DNA from: UBA9414 sp958446945
GTDB taxonomy: Bacteria > Bacillota > Clostridia > Lachnospirales > Lachnospiraceae
Length of the DNA: 22,132 bases
Direction of reading: 5' to 3'
Assembly (NCBI GenBank): GCA_958446945.1
Contig: CAUCYJ010000017.1
Span: forward strand, 1-22,132
Shown: positions 1 through 6,221 of the stretch, in pieces
Numbering within the stretch: position 1 is the stretch's first letter
How the letters are laid out: every line of letters begins with the position of its first letter
Made by a program: the position numbers and the translations under genes
The notes under the pieces: model-generated
Databases searched by the model: none
Told to the model about the DNA's origin: nothing
The model's input: only the letters and a program-made list of their open reading frames with translations

Positions 1-262
1 TTGCCTTAAAAACAACTATCTCTCCGCGCTTCGGATTCTTTGCATCATAAATAATTCTATTTACCAGCACAATATCACCATTATACAATATCGGCTTCAT
101 AGAATCTCCCACTGTACTGATACGTTGACCAAAATACCACACGAGTACAAATGCAAACAGACATACAACAAATATTTGAAACGCCCACACCGATGCCGTC
201 TTAAGATCCTGAACAAAGTGTCGGCGCCTTTTTCTGATTTTTTCTAACGATAATTCCCTCAT
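1..262 (-). CDS. lepB: Type I signal peptidase, N-terminal part (runs off window)
   Basis: This is the N-terminal 87 residues of a type I signal peptidase, the membrane serine protease that removes signal peptides from exported proteins. A basic cytoplasmic stretch (KIRKRRR) is followed by one transmembrane helix at about residues 25-44 and then the VGDSMKP motif, whose serine (residue 54) is the nucleophile of the family. The segment NGDIVLVNR...PKRGEIVVF is typical of the family. The catalytic lysine lies beyond the window edge. I chose the ATG at 262 because AGAGG precedes it by about 9 bases. An in-frame ATG at 280 would add six residues but has no ribosome site. The gene lies downstream of rplS on the same strand, separated by a terminator-like hairpin. 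Lachnospiraceae often carry several such peptidases, so the symbol names the family. Confidence 0.9.
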   Translation of the reverse strand, partial: MRELSLEKIRKRRRHFVQDLKTASVWAFQIFVVCLFAFVLVWYFGQRISTVGDSMKPILYNGDIVLVNRIIYDAKNPKRGEIVVFKA

Positions 263-286
263 AGGTATTTTCCTCTTCATATGAGC

Positions 287-324
287 AAAAAAGGACAAGT
301 ACCCATTAGTATTTGTCCTTTTTT
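287..324 (-). terminator. Intrinsic terminator or attenuator between rplS and lepB
   Basis: A 16-bp inverted repeat (arms 287-302 and 309-324, one G-T wobble, 6-base loop) has an A6 run on one side and a T6 run on the other. Read on the minus strand it forms a stable hairpin ending in a U-tract just after the rplS stop. It ends 25 bases before the lepB start, so any transcript reaching lepB from rplS must read through it. Confidence 0.8.
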
Positions 325-334
325 AACGCTGTTA

Positions 335-682
335 TTATTTTACTAATTCTTTTACTTTCGCTCTCTTACCAACGCGTCCTCTTAAGTAGTTCAGTTTTGC
401 TCTTCTGACTTTACCTCTTCTGATCACTTCTACTTTTTCAACGTTTGGAGAGTGTAACGGCCAAGTCTTTTCTACACCGATTCCGTTAGAGTTCTTTCTA
501 ACTGTGAATGTAGCTCTTGTGCTTCCACCCTGTTTCTTAAGAACTGTACCTTCGAAAATCTGGATTCTTTCGCGGTTTCCCTCTTTGATCTTAGCGTATA
601 CTTTTACAGTATCACCTACGTTAAATGCCGGTACTTCAGCTTTTAACTGTTCAGCTTCAATGCTTCTAATAATATCGTTCAT
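335..682 (-). CDS. rplS: 50S ribosomal protein L19
   Basis: L19 (115 residues, normal length) is a large-subunit protein at the 30S-50S interface. The family pattern is clear: the N-terminal helix (MNDIIRSIEAEQLK), the SH3-like core FNVGDTVKVYAKIKEG and RIQIFEGTVL, the RKNSNGIGVEKTWPLHSPNVEKVEVIRRG stretch (recognised in pieces), and the basic tail with RRAKLNYLRGR. The start ATG follows a strong AGGAGG site (TAAGGAGGTCGCACA before the ATG). It lies downstream of trmD, the usual Firmicutes order, but has its own predicted promoter and a structured leader between 714 and 792. A terminator follows it. Very secure call. Confidence 0.98.
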   Translation of the reverse strand: MNDIIRSIEAEQLKAEVPAFNVGDTVKVYAKIKEGNRERIQIFEGTVLKKQGGSTRATFTVRKNSNGIGVEKTWPLHSPNVEKVEVIRRGKVRRAKLNYLRGRVGKRAKVKELVK

Positions 683-713
683 TGTGCGACCTCCTTATTA
701 TTTGGACGTTCTT

Positions 714-744
714 AATACATGATTTGTATCAGAGGACCATCTCT
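714..744 (-). promoter_or_regulatory. Putative L19 ribosomal-protein leader (two small hairpins)
   Basis: Between the predicted transcription start and the rplS ribosome site, the minus-strand RNA can form two adjoining small hairpins: arms 731-734/741-744 (AGAG/CUCU) and a 6-bp stem within 714-730 around the loop AAUCA. A cis-acting L19 leader is known in low-GC Gram-positives at this position. The match here is by position and general shape only and was not tested against the family model. Confidence 0.35.
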
Positions 745-763
745 ATCTTCTCACAACATGAGT

Positions 764-792
764 ATACTATCATAGTTTCATCCAATTTGCAA
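764..792 (-). promoter_or_regulatory. Predicted sigma-A promoter for rplS
   Basis: On the minus strand the -35-like TTGCAA (787-792) is followed after 17 bases by TAGTAT (764-769), preceded by an extended -10 TG dinucleotide. It lies in the 139-base gap between trmD and rplS and would start a leader of roughly 75 bases. Confidence 0.5.
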
Positions 793-821
793 GAACTTTT
801 CTACAGTTTTCTCCATCTTTC

Positions 822-1619
822 TTACTCTTCTGAAAGTTTTTTCAAAAATTCCTGTTCTTTTTTCGTAAGCACTGCCTTTTTTAACAAATCCGGTCTGCGC
901 TCTTTCGTTCGAAGAATGGATTGCTCCCTTCTCCACGCCTCGATATTTTTATGATGTCCGGAAAGCAGCACCGGAGGAACTTGTTTCCCATGCCAGACTT
1001 CCGGCCTGGAATACTGCGGATACTCCAAAAGACTGTCTTGAAAGCTTTCAAATTCCGCCGATACATCGTTGTGCAGCACCCCTGGAACAAGACGCGAAAT
1101 CGCATCGATCATTACCATTGCCGGCAATTCTCCGCCTGTCAGCACATAATCTCCGATGGAAACGTAATCTGTTACAATTTCTTCCAATACACGTTCATCA
1201 ATTCCTTCATAATGCCCGCATAAAAGCACAAGATCTTCTTCCTTAGCCAGATCTTCTGCCATTTTCTGTGAAAATGTGTCTCCCTGTGGAGAAAGATACA
1301 CTACTCGCAATTTTTTTTGCTCTCTTTCTATACTGCCTGCCACCTGATCGTCCTGCACTGCGCTATTTTCACGTCTTCTTGTGTTAATTTTCTCTTCCAC
1401 CGCCTGATATGCCAGATAAACCGGTTCTGCCTGCATCAGCATCCCTGCTCCTCCGCCATATGGATAATCATCAACACTGTGATGCTTATTAAACGCATAA
1501 TCACGGATATTTACCGCTTCAATCGACAGCAGACCTTTCGCCTTTGCCCGCCCAATAATGCTTGTCTCCAGTCCACTCATAACCATATCCGGAAATAGTG
1601 TTAATATATGAAAGTTCAT
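822..1619 (-). CDS. trmD: tRNA (guanine-37-N1)-methyltransferase TrmD
   Basis: TrmD transfers a methyl group from S-adenosylmethionine to N1 of G37 in tRNAs reading CNN codons, which prevents frameshifting. The 265-residue protein begins with MNFHILTLFPDM and carries the SPOUT trefoil-knot segments: YGGGAGMLMQAEPV, LSPQGDTFSQKMAEDLA, LCGHYEGIDERV, SIGDYVLTGGELPA and MIDAISRLVPGVL. The C-terminal tRNA-binding part contains YSRPEVWHGKQVP and LLSGHHKNIEAWRR. Compared with the roughly 243-residue Bacillus protein it has a charged insertion at about residues 79-101, just before the PQG loop. The start ATG follows AGGCAGGAAGACAG. It sits in the ribosome-maturation cluster after rimM, 34 bases downstream, and is very likely cotranscribed with it. 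Confidence 0.97.
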   Translation of the reverse strand: MNFHILTLFPDMVMSGLETSIIGRAKAKGLLSIEAVNIRDYAFNKHHSVDDYPYGGGAGMLMQAEPVYLAYQAVEEKINTRRRENSAVQDDQVAGSIEREQKKLRVVYLSPQGDTFSQKMAEDLAKEEDLVLLCGHYEGIDERVLEEIVTDYVSIGDYVLTGGELPAMVMIDAISRLVPGVLHNDVSAEFESFQDSLLEYPQYSRPEVWHGKQVPPVLLSGHHKNIEAWRREQSILRTKERRPDLLKKAVLTKKEQEFLKKLSEE

Positions 1620-1653
1620 CTGTCTTCCTGCCTCTTTTATCTATTTTTCTAAA

Positions 1654-2163
1654 TTAGGAAAGCAAACCATCCATCAAATGGATTGTCATTTTCATTGCTT
1701 CCACATCCACATCCAGAATGCACTCTTTGATTGCCGGAAGCAAAACTTCTTTTCCATCTTCTGTCTCTACAATATACACATCATTTGCCCCGGTTTCCAT
1801 CACATCTTTTAGTACTCCAAATGTTGTACCATCTTCCGTATTTACCTGCATGCCAATGATGTCTGCAATATAGTATTCATCTTCCTCAAGCGCTACTGCA
1901 TCTTCGCGATTTACAAGAAGGCTCTTTCCTTTATACTTTTCAATATCATTAATGTTATCAATTCCTTTAAATTTCACGATAACAAACTGTTTAAAAAACT
2001 TCACTCCCTGGATCTCCAACGGAATCTGCTCCCGTCCTGTATCTAATGTAACCTTTTTCAACAGTTTAAATCTGGCCGGATCATCCGTTGTCGGAAATAC
2101 TTTGACCTCGCCCCGGATTCCATGTGTAGAGGAAATCACCCCTACCTGCAGCATTTTCTCCAT
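1654..2163 (-). CDS. rimM: Ribosome maturation factor RimM
   Basis: RimM assists assembly of the 30S head by binding S19 and acts in 16S rRNA processing. The 169-residue protein has the N-terminal RimM barrel (QVGVISSTHGIRGEVKVFP, then TDDPARF) and a C-terminal PRC-barrel (EDEYYIADIIGMQV, then GANDVYIV and LLPAIKECI). Length is normal. The ATG is preceded by AAGGAGAGATT, a good ribosome site. It lies between khpA and trmD, but a strong terminator hairpin separates it from khpA. It therefore either depends on read-through or has a promoter I cannot identify. Confidence 0.96.
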   Translation of the reverse strand: MEKMLQVGVISSTHGIRGEVKVFPTTDDPARFKLLKKVTLDTGREQIPLEIQGVKFFKQFVIVKFKGIDNINDIEKYKGKSLLVNREDAVALEEDEYYIADIIGMQVNTEDGTTFGVLKDVMETGANDVYIVETEDGKEVLLPAIKECILDVDVEAMKMTIHLMDGLLS

Positions 2164-2187
2164 AATCTCTCCTTATATCTGATTGAC

Positions 2188-2227
2188 AAAAAAGGACATC
2201 TCAAAACGCTTCTGTTTTGAGACATCC
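2188..2227 (-). terminator. Intrinsic terminator between khpA and rimM
   Basis: On the minus strand a 14-bp stem (arms 2214-2227 and 2194-2207, two G-U pairs) with a 6-base loop is followed directly by six U residues (A-run at 2188-2193). It begins 9 bases after the khpA stop codon. Confidence 0.85.
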
Positions 2228-2236
2228 CTTCTATAT

Positions 2237-2467
2237 CTATTGAAGGATGTCTACGACAACCTTCTGATCATCTTTTGCAGCAGCTGCTTTCACAACTGAA
2301 CGGATTGCCTTTGCAATACGTCCCTGCTTACCGATAACCTTACCCATATCTCCGTCAGCAACATGCAGTTCAATCACTGTTGTTTTGCCTTCAGTTTTCT
2401 CAGTAACCTGTACGCTGGCAGGATCATCTACCAGTGCTTTTGCGATTACTTCTACTAATTCTTTCAT
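2237..2467 (-). CDS. khpA: KH-domain RNA-binding protein KhpA (YlqC)
   Basis: This is a 76-residue single-KH-domain protein. KhpA partners with KhpB (Jag/EloR) in Gram-positives and affects cell division, elongation and RNA metabolism. The GxxG RNA-contact loop is GKQG at residues 46-49, inside GKVIGKQGRIAKAIRSVV, which is highly typical. The length matches the family. The start ATG follows GGAGGTAAGGCGAC. It sits between rpsP and rimM exactly as ylqC does in Bacillus; the usual ylqD gene between them is missing here. A terminator lies directly after it. Confidence 0.95.
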   Translation of the reverse strand: MKELVEVIAKALVDDPASVQVTEKTEGKTTVIELHVADGDMGKVIGKQGRIAKAIRSVVKAAAAKDDQKVVVDILQ

Positions 2468-2494
2468 GTCGCCTTACCTCCGTGAAGCACTGAA

Positions 2495-2740
2495 TTATTT
2501 TTCAATACCAGCTGCTTTAAAGATTTTGCCGACTACTTCTGTTGGCTGAGCGCCATTGTTTAACCATTTTTTAGCTGCTTCTTCATTTACTTTGAATTCG
2601 CTTGGGTTCTTTGTTGGATCGTAAGTTCCGATTTCTTCGATGAATCTACCATCTCTCGGAGCTCTTCCGTCAGCAACAACGATTCTATAGAAAGGAGCTT
2701 TTTTCTGTCCCATTCTTTTTAATCTGATTTTTACTGCCAT
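2495..2740 (-). CDS. rpsP: 30S ribosomal protein S16
   Basis: S16 (81 residues from this start) is a small-subunit assembly protein. The start MAVKIRLKRMGQKKAPFYR and the segments VVADGRAPRDGRFIEEIGTYDP and VNEEAAKKWLNNGAQPTEVV (quoted in parts of the family pattern) are unmistakable. The frame is open for 12 more codons upstream, but the ATG at 2740 is preceded by GGGAGGTGAAAGAA and gives the conserved N-terminus, so I chose it. It is 27 bases upstream of khpA and downstream of ffh, the usual Firmicutes cluster. Confidence 0.98.
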   Translation of the reverse strand: MAVKIRLKRMGQKKAPFYRIVVADGRAPRDGRFIEEIGTYDPTKNPSEFKVNEEAAKKWLNNGAQPTEVVGKIFKAAGIEK

Positions 2741-2800
2741 TTCTTTCACCTCCCTGAAAATGCTATCTATGACCAAGTATGTGGATTCACATCTAAGTCC

Positions 2801-4150
2801 TTAAAAAGGTAATTTGAATTTCCCCTTTTTACCAAATTTACCACCCATCATGCCCGGAAGCTGTTTCATCATCTTTCTTGATTGTTCAAACTGCTTCACC
2901 ATGCGGTTCACATCTGCAATATTAACTCCTGCTCCCTGTGCAATCCGATGTTTTCTTGATGGATTCAATATTTCCGGATTCCGTCTTTCTTTCGGTGTCA
3001 TGGAAAGAATCATAGCCTCCATCTGTGCCATCTTCTTCTGACCTTCCTCTGAATCAATCTGATTTAACTGACTTGCATTCAGTCCCGGCATCATGCCAAG
3101 AATACTGGAAAGACCGCCCATCTTCTTCATCTGCTTCATGCTCTCAAGATAATCATCGAAATCAAACTGAGCTTTCTTGATCTTCTGAGACATTTCTTTT
3201 GCTTTGTCTTCATCAATCTCTGCGCCAACTTTCTCAATCAATGTCAGCACATCACCCATACCAAGGATTCTCGATGCCATTCTGTCCGGATAAAACTGTT
3301 CCAGATCAGAAAGTTTCTCACCCATACCGACATACAGAATCGGCTGCCCGGTTACAGCTCTAATGGAAAGCGCTGCACCGCCTCTCGTATCGCCATCAAG
3401 CTTTGTCAAAATCACACCGTCAAGTCCAATCTTCTCATTGAAACTCTGAGCTACATTAACTGCGTCCTGACCAGTCATAGCATCTACAACGAGAATTGTC
3501 TGATGAACTTCAACGCTCTCTTTGATCTCCTGAAGCTCTGCCATCATATCTTCATCTACATGAAGACGTCCGGCTGTATCAAGAATCACAAGATTATTGC
3601 CATTCTTTGCTGCGTGTTCCAACGCAGCCTTTGCAATATTGGCCGGCTTATGGTTCTCACCCATACTAAAGACTTCCACGCCTTGCTTCTCGCCATTGAT
3701 CTGAAGCTGTTTGATTGCTGCCGGTCGATATACATCACAGGCAACAAGAAGTGGCTTCTTACCCTTTAACTTAAACTTCCCGGCGAGCTTTGCTGTCGTT
3801 GTCGTCTTACCTGCCCCCTGAAGACCAGCCATCATAATTACCGTAGTTGCTTTTCCCGGCTGAAGCGTAATCTCCGTTGTCTCTGAGCCCATCAGCTTGA
3901 CCATCTCTTCATTTACAATCTTGATGACCATCTGTCCCGGATTCAGTCCGTTCATCACGTCCTGTCCAACTGCACGTTCCTGTACATCCTTTACAAACTT
4001 CTTAACAACCTTGAAGTTTACATCCGCCTCGAGCAGAGCCATTTTCACTTCACGAAGCGCTGTCTTTACATCATCCTCTGTAAGCCGTCCTTTGCTTCTT
4101 AAATTTTTAAATACATTTTGAAGTTTCTCAGTTAAGCTGTCAAATGCCAT
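2801..4150 (-). CDS. ffh: Signal recognition particle protein Ffh (SRP54)
   Basis: Ffh binds 4.5S/scRNA and signal sequences on nascent chains and, with FtsY, targets ribosomes to the SecYEG translocon. The 449-residue protein has the N domain (1-90), the G domain with P-loop GLQGAGKTTTTAKL at 109-122, DTAGR at 191-195, TKLDG and GQPILYVGMGEKLSDLE, and the methionine-rich M domain from about residue 300. The M domain includes MMPGL, MILSMTPKERRNP and GMMGGKFGKK. Length is normal. The ATG follows AGAGGAGTTATAGA. The ylxM stop is one base before this start, so the two are tightly coupled. The scRNA gene is not in this window. Confidence 0.98.
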   Translation of the reverse strand: MAFDSLTEKLQNVFKNLRSKGRLTEDDVKTALREVKMALLEADVNFKVVKKFVKDVQERAVGQDVMNGLNPGQMVIKIVNEEMVKLMGSETTEITLQPGKATTVIMMAGLQGAGKTTTTAKLAGKFKLKGKKPLLVACDVYRPAAIKQLQINGEKQGVEVFSMGENHKPANIAKAALEHAAKNGNNLVILDTAGRLHVDEDMMAELQEIKESVEVHQTILVVDAMTGQDAVNVAQSFNEKIGLDGVILTKLDGDTRGGAALSIRAVTGQPILYVGMGEKLSDLEQFYPDRMASRILGMGDVLTLIEKVGAEIDEDKAKEMSQKIKKAQFDFDDYLESMKQMKKMGGLSSILGMMPGLNASQLNQIDSEEGQKKMAQMEAMILSMTPKERRNPEILNPSRKHRIAQGAGVNIADVNRMVKQFEQSRKMMKQLPGMMGGKFGKKGKFKLPF

Positions 4151-4151
4151 T

Positions 4152-4496
4152 CTATAACTCCTCTATAATCTCTGCGGAAATCTCGCGGATCCCATTCAGA
4201 ACCTGCTGTGTGTTCACTGCATCACATGACTCCAGAAGACAGTCAATCTGACTTATCTTCTCTCGTATGGAAAGAAACTTCTCGACAAGATGAAGCTTCT
4301 CTTCATAACTTTCCAGCGTCTTGTTGCAGCGTTTGATCAGATCATGTACGCCCTGTCTACTGATTCCTTTTGCCTCTGCGATCTCGCCAAGTGAAAGGTC
4401 ATCCAGCACAAACTGTTCATAGATTTCTTTCTGATGTTCTGTTAAAAGTTCTCCATAGAAGTCATATAACAATGTCTGTTCCAGGATTTCGTTCAT
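4152..4496 (-). CDS. ylxM: YlxM-type helix-turn-helix SRP-associated protein
   Basis: This 114-residue protein belongs to the YlxM/p13 family, which is encoded next to ffh in Firmicutes and modulates the SRP pathway (shown for the streptococcal YlxM). The N-terminus LYDFYGELLTEHQKEIYEQF and the sigma-70 region-4-like helix-turn-helix LSLGEIAEAKGISRQGVHDLI at about residues 34-54 are typical. The rest (LIKRCNKTLESYEEKLHLVEKF onward) is predicted to be helical or coiled. The ATG follows AGAGGTGATGAGAA. The gene ends one base before ffh. A near-consensus sigma-A promoter lies so close upstream that the mRNA leader would be only about 11 bases. Confidence 0.93.
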   Translation of the reverse strand: MNEILEQTLLYDFYGELLTEHQKEIYEQFVLDDLSLGEIAEAKGISRQGVHDLIKRCNKTLESYEEKLHLVEKFLSIREKISQIDCLLESCDAVNTQQVLNGIREISAEIIEEL

Positions 4497-4513
4497 TTCT
4501 CATCACCTCTGGT

Positions 4514-4542
4514 ATCATATAACAAAAAAGCAAAGGTGTCAA
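4514..4542 (-). promoter_or_regulatory. Sigma-A promoter of ylxM-ffh, overlapping a terminator arm
   Basis: On the minus strand a perfect -35 TTGACA (4537-4542) is followed after exactly 17 bases by TATGAT (4514-4519, five of six consensus bases). The -35 lies inside the descending arm of the terminator of the upstream protease gene. The predicted transcription start near 4507 leaves only about 11 bases before the ylxM ATG. Confidence 0.75.
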
Positions 4543-4561
4543 GTATTTTTTCTTGACACCT
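4524..4561 (-). terminator. Intrinsic terminator after the S8 protease gene
   Basis: A perfect 10-bp stem AGGTGTCAAG/CTTGACACCT (4552-4561 and 4534-4543) with an 8-base loop is followed on the minus strand by TTTGC and then T6 (A-run 4524-4529). It lies 31 bases past the protease stop codon. Confidence 0.8.
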
Positions 4562-4592
4562 GTAACTTTTTTTATTTGTCTACTTTCTCTTT

Positions 4593-5504
4593 CTATTTCA
4601 GCAGTTCCTTTATCTGCACCAGCCCCCATCCTTGCTGGTTTCCCGGAAGCCCCAAATCTTTGCAGCTTTCTCTGAATTTCAGTTTTACTTCCACATTGGT
4701 CATTTGTGGGTATTTTGATAAGAGCAAGGCAGCTGCTCCAGATACGATCGGCGTTGCCATCGATGTTCCGCTCTTTTCTATATATGGTTGTGCTCCCCAT
4801 TTTCGAAAGCCTGCATTGCAGGAACGGATATTTGCCCCTGGTGCAACCAGTTCCGGCTTCAGAACACATTCTTCTGTCGGACCTCTTCCGGAATAATTAC
4901 AACATAATTTCCCATGTATTTCTGCTCCGCTCTCATCATCAGAAGCTCCTACGGTAATAATCTTCTTACAGCACCCCGGCGCCGTCACTGTTCCGCAATG
5001 TGGTCCATAATTTCCTGCCGCTGCCACAACAACAATCCCCGCATCCCAAAGTGTCTCCACTGCTTCCATAAGCCGTTTCTTGGAGCGCTTGTCACTTTCC
5101 GGCTGTGACCCGACAGAAATATTCACAATACGGATCTGATAAATATCTTTAAATCGTAAAATCCATCGGATTCCCTTAATAACTGTATCTACTGTGCCGT
5201 GCCCGCGACGGTCAAGTACTTTCAAAACAATGAATCTGCAGCCCGGCGCAATGCCGCAGAGCTTCCCTCCTGACATTCGTCCATCGCCTCCGATAATTCC
5301 ACATACATGGGTACCGTGACCACAGTCATCATATGCCCCCACTCTTCCCGCTATCATATCCTGAAAACTCAAAATCCGCCCTTCAAAATCCGGATGGAAA
5401 GCGATCCCGCTATCCAACACTGCTACTGTAATTTTACCGCCAAGGCATCTCCCGGAAGCCGTATCTTCACACCAGTAATGAATCCGTTCTTTTACTCTCT
5501 GCAT
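4593..5504 (-). CDS. Subtilisin-like serine protease (S8 family), no signal peptide
   Basis: This 303-residue peptidase has a complete S8 active site: Asp31 in VAVLDSGIAFHPDF, His63 in DDCGHGTHVCGIIGG, oxyanion Asn165 in AAAGNYGPHCG and Ser248 in SGTSMATPIVSGAAALL. Only about 25 residues precede the first motif, so there is neither a secretion signal nor a full inhibitory propeptide. This points to a cytoplasmic or forespore/mother-cell enzyme, like the intracellular subtilisins, although those usually start with a short autoinhibitory LIPY/F-type segment that I do not see. It has about a dozen cysteines, unusual for a subtilisin. The start ATG follows AAAGGAATTTTT. It is transcribed divergently from the Cys-rich protein gene and ends in its own terminator. 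Substrate unknown. It is much shorter than the clostridial germination proteases CspA/B/C. Confidence 0.9.
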   Translation of the reverse strand: MQRVKERIHYWCEDTASGRCLGGKITVAVLDSGIAFHPDFEGRILSFQDMIAGRVGAYDDCGHGTHVCGIIGGDGRMSGGKLCGIAPGCRFIVLKVLDRRGHGTVDTVIKGIRWILRFKDIYQIRIVNISVGSQPESDKRSKKRLMEAVETLWDAGIVVVAAAGNYGPHCGTVTAPGCCKKIITVGASDDESGAEIHGKLCCNYSGRGPTEECVLKPELVAPGANIRSCNAGFRKWGAQPYIEKSGTSMATPIVSGAAALLLSKYPQMTNVEVKLKFRESCKDLGLPGNQQGWGLVQIKELLK

Positions 5505-5616
5505 AAAAATTCCTTTTCTATTATCATATGGAAAAAGAATTTTTTGCGCTCTTCTCCTCTTGCATAAAACTTTTTAGCTTCACAAAATATTTTTATAAAA
5601 TTTTATATTTTAAGGA

Positions 5617-5645
5617 AACATGGGCAAGCCATCCTTCATAAGATA
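5617..5645 (+). promoter_or_regulatory. Sigma-K-like sporulation promoter of the Cys-rich protein gene
   Basis: AACA (5617-5620), 16 bases, then CATAAGATA (5637-5645). This matches the sigma-K consensus as described for Bacillus and clostridia (mACm, 16 bp, CATAnnnTA) at every specified position. No good sigma-A -35/-10 pair is seen here. The transcript would start near 5652, 27 bases before the ATG. The sequence just upstream (about 5580-5612) is almost pure A/T. Confidence 0.6.
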
Positions 5646-5678
5646 AAGTGTAAACAAACAAAACATGGAGGTTCTTTT

Positions 5679-5942
5679 ATGAGCGATTTAACTGCAACAA
5701 ACTGTGGATGTGGATGCGAAGGAACAACAACAAACAACAGCTGCAACATTATCTGGACATTACTTCTTCTTTCCTGCTTATGCGGCAACGGCGGCGGATG
5801 CGGCGGTTGGGGAAATGGCTGCGGTAACGGATGTGGCAACGGTTTTGGAAATGACAGCTGCACATGGATTATTTTACTTCTCTTATTCTGTGGCAACGGA
5901 TTCGGATGCGGCAATAACTGCGGCAATGGATGCGGATGCTAA
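5679..5942 (+). CDS. Small Gly/Cys-rich protein, 'chorion-class' type, probable spore surface protein
   Basis: This 87-residue protein has 15 cysteines and 23 glycines by my count. It is built from two copies of a module: a short hydrophobic run beginning with Ser-Cys (SCNIIWTLLLLSCLCGNGGG at 21-40, and SCTWIILLLLFCGNGFGCG at 60-78), each followed by GNG/CG repeats (GNGCGNGCGNGFG; GNNCGNGCGC). Proteins like this are annotated in Lachnospiraceae as 'chorion class high-cysteine HCB protein', with no known function. The start ATG follows GGAGG with a 7-base spacer. It is monocistronic, with a sigma-K-like promoter upstream and a terminator downstream. From these I infer a mother-cell-made, disulfide-cross-linked spore coat or exosporium component. 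A toxin or bacteriocin role is less likely, since no export or modification genes lie nearby. Confidence 0.85.
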   Translation: MSDLTATNCGCGCEGTTTNNSCNIIWTLLLLSCLCGNGGGCGGWGNGCGNGCGNGFGNDSCTWIILLLLFCGNGFGCGNNCGNGCGC

Positions 5943-5970
5943 CAACCATTTCCAAAGAATCATCTCTAAC

Positions 5971-5999
5971 GGGGGCTGCTTCAGCAGCTCCCTTCTTTT
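5971..5999 (+). terminator. Intrinsic terminator after the Cys-rich protein gene
   Basis: A 9-bp GC-rich stem GGGGGCTGC/GCAGCTCCC (5971-5979 and 5984-5992, one G-U pair) with a TTCA loop is followed by TTCTTTT. Its tail touches the stop codon of the convergent 42-codon gene. Confidence 0.85.
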
Positions 6000-6126
6000 A
6001 TGACTTTCTGTATTTTTCTGGCTCGTTCTTTTTCTTCTCCTCTTTTTCTTTCAATTTTTTTGTTAGCATACAGTCCTCATCGATTTCATAGACTGCATTT
6101 CCGTCAATGATTAATTTGCGCTTCAT
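5998..6126 (-). CDS. Small basic/charged protein of 42 residues, function unknown
   Basis: A short open frame encodes a 42-residue protein that begins MKRKLIIDGNAVYEIDEDC and continues MLTKKLKEKEEKKKNEPEKY before RKS. The support is a strong AGGAG site 8 bases before the ATG, a coherent protein-like sequence, a perfect TATAAT (6149-6154) upstream, and a snug fit between a terminator and the next gene. The N-terminal third looks like a beta-hairpin with a conserved-looking IDGNAVYEIDE core. The rest is a highly charged lysine/glutamate helix, perhaps coiled. It has no signal peptide or membrane segment. I do not recognise a named family. It may be DNA-, RNA- or protein-binding, but nothing in the sequence decides that. 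Confidence 0.75.
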   Translation of the reverse strand: MKRKLIIDGNAVYEIDEDCMLTKKLKEKEEKKKNEPEKYRKS

Positions 6127-6165
6127 ACGATAACTCCTCTTCTTTTTTATTATAATATGAGGATT

Positions 6166-6194
6166 TCATATTTTCGCTTTCTTATACATATATA
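6166..6194 (+). promoter_or_regulatory. Sigma-E-like promoter candidate upstream of the 181-codon gene
   Basis: TCATATT (6166-6172) matches the sigma-E -35 pattern KMATATT fully. After 14 bases comes CATATATA (6187-6194), six of eight positions of the -10 CATACAHT. The gap to the AGGAGG site at about 6212 is right. The region is A/T rich, so chance matches are possible. Confidence 0.35.
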
Positions 6195-6221
6195 TGGATA
6201 TTGTAAGACAGAGGAGGTACT

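Noticed and set aside
5636..5926. Proline-rich open frame on the minus strand
   Set aside because: It is the antisense of the GNG/CG repeats of the Cys-rich gene, has no ribosome site, and its Pro/His composition follows from that repeat.
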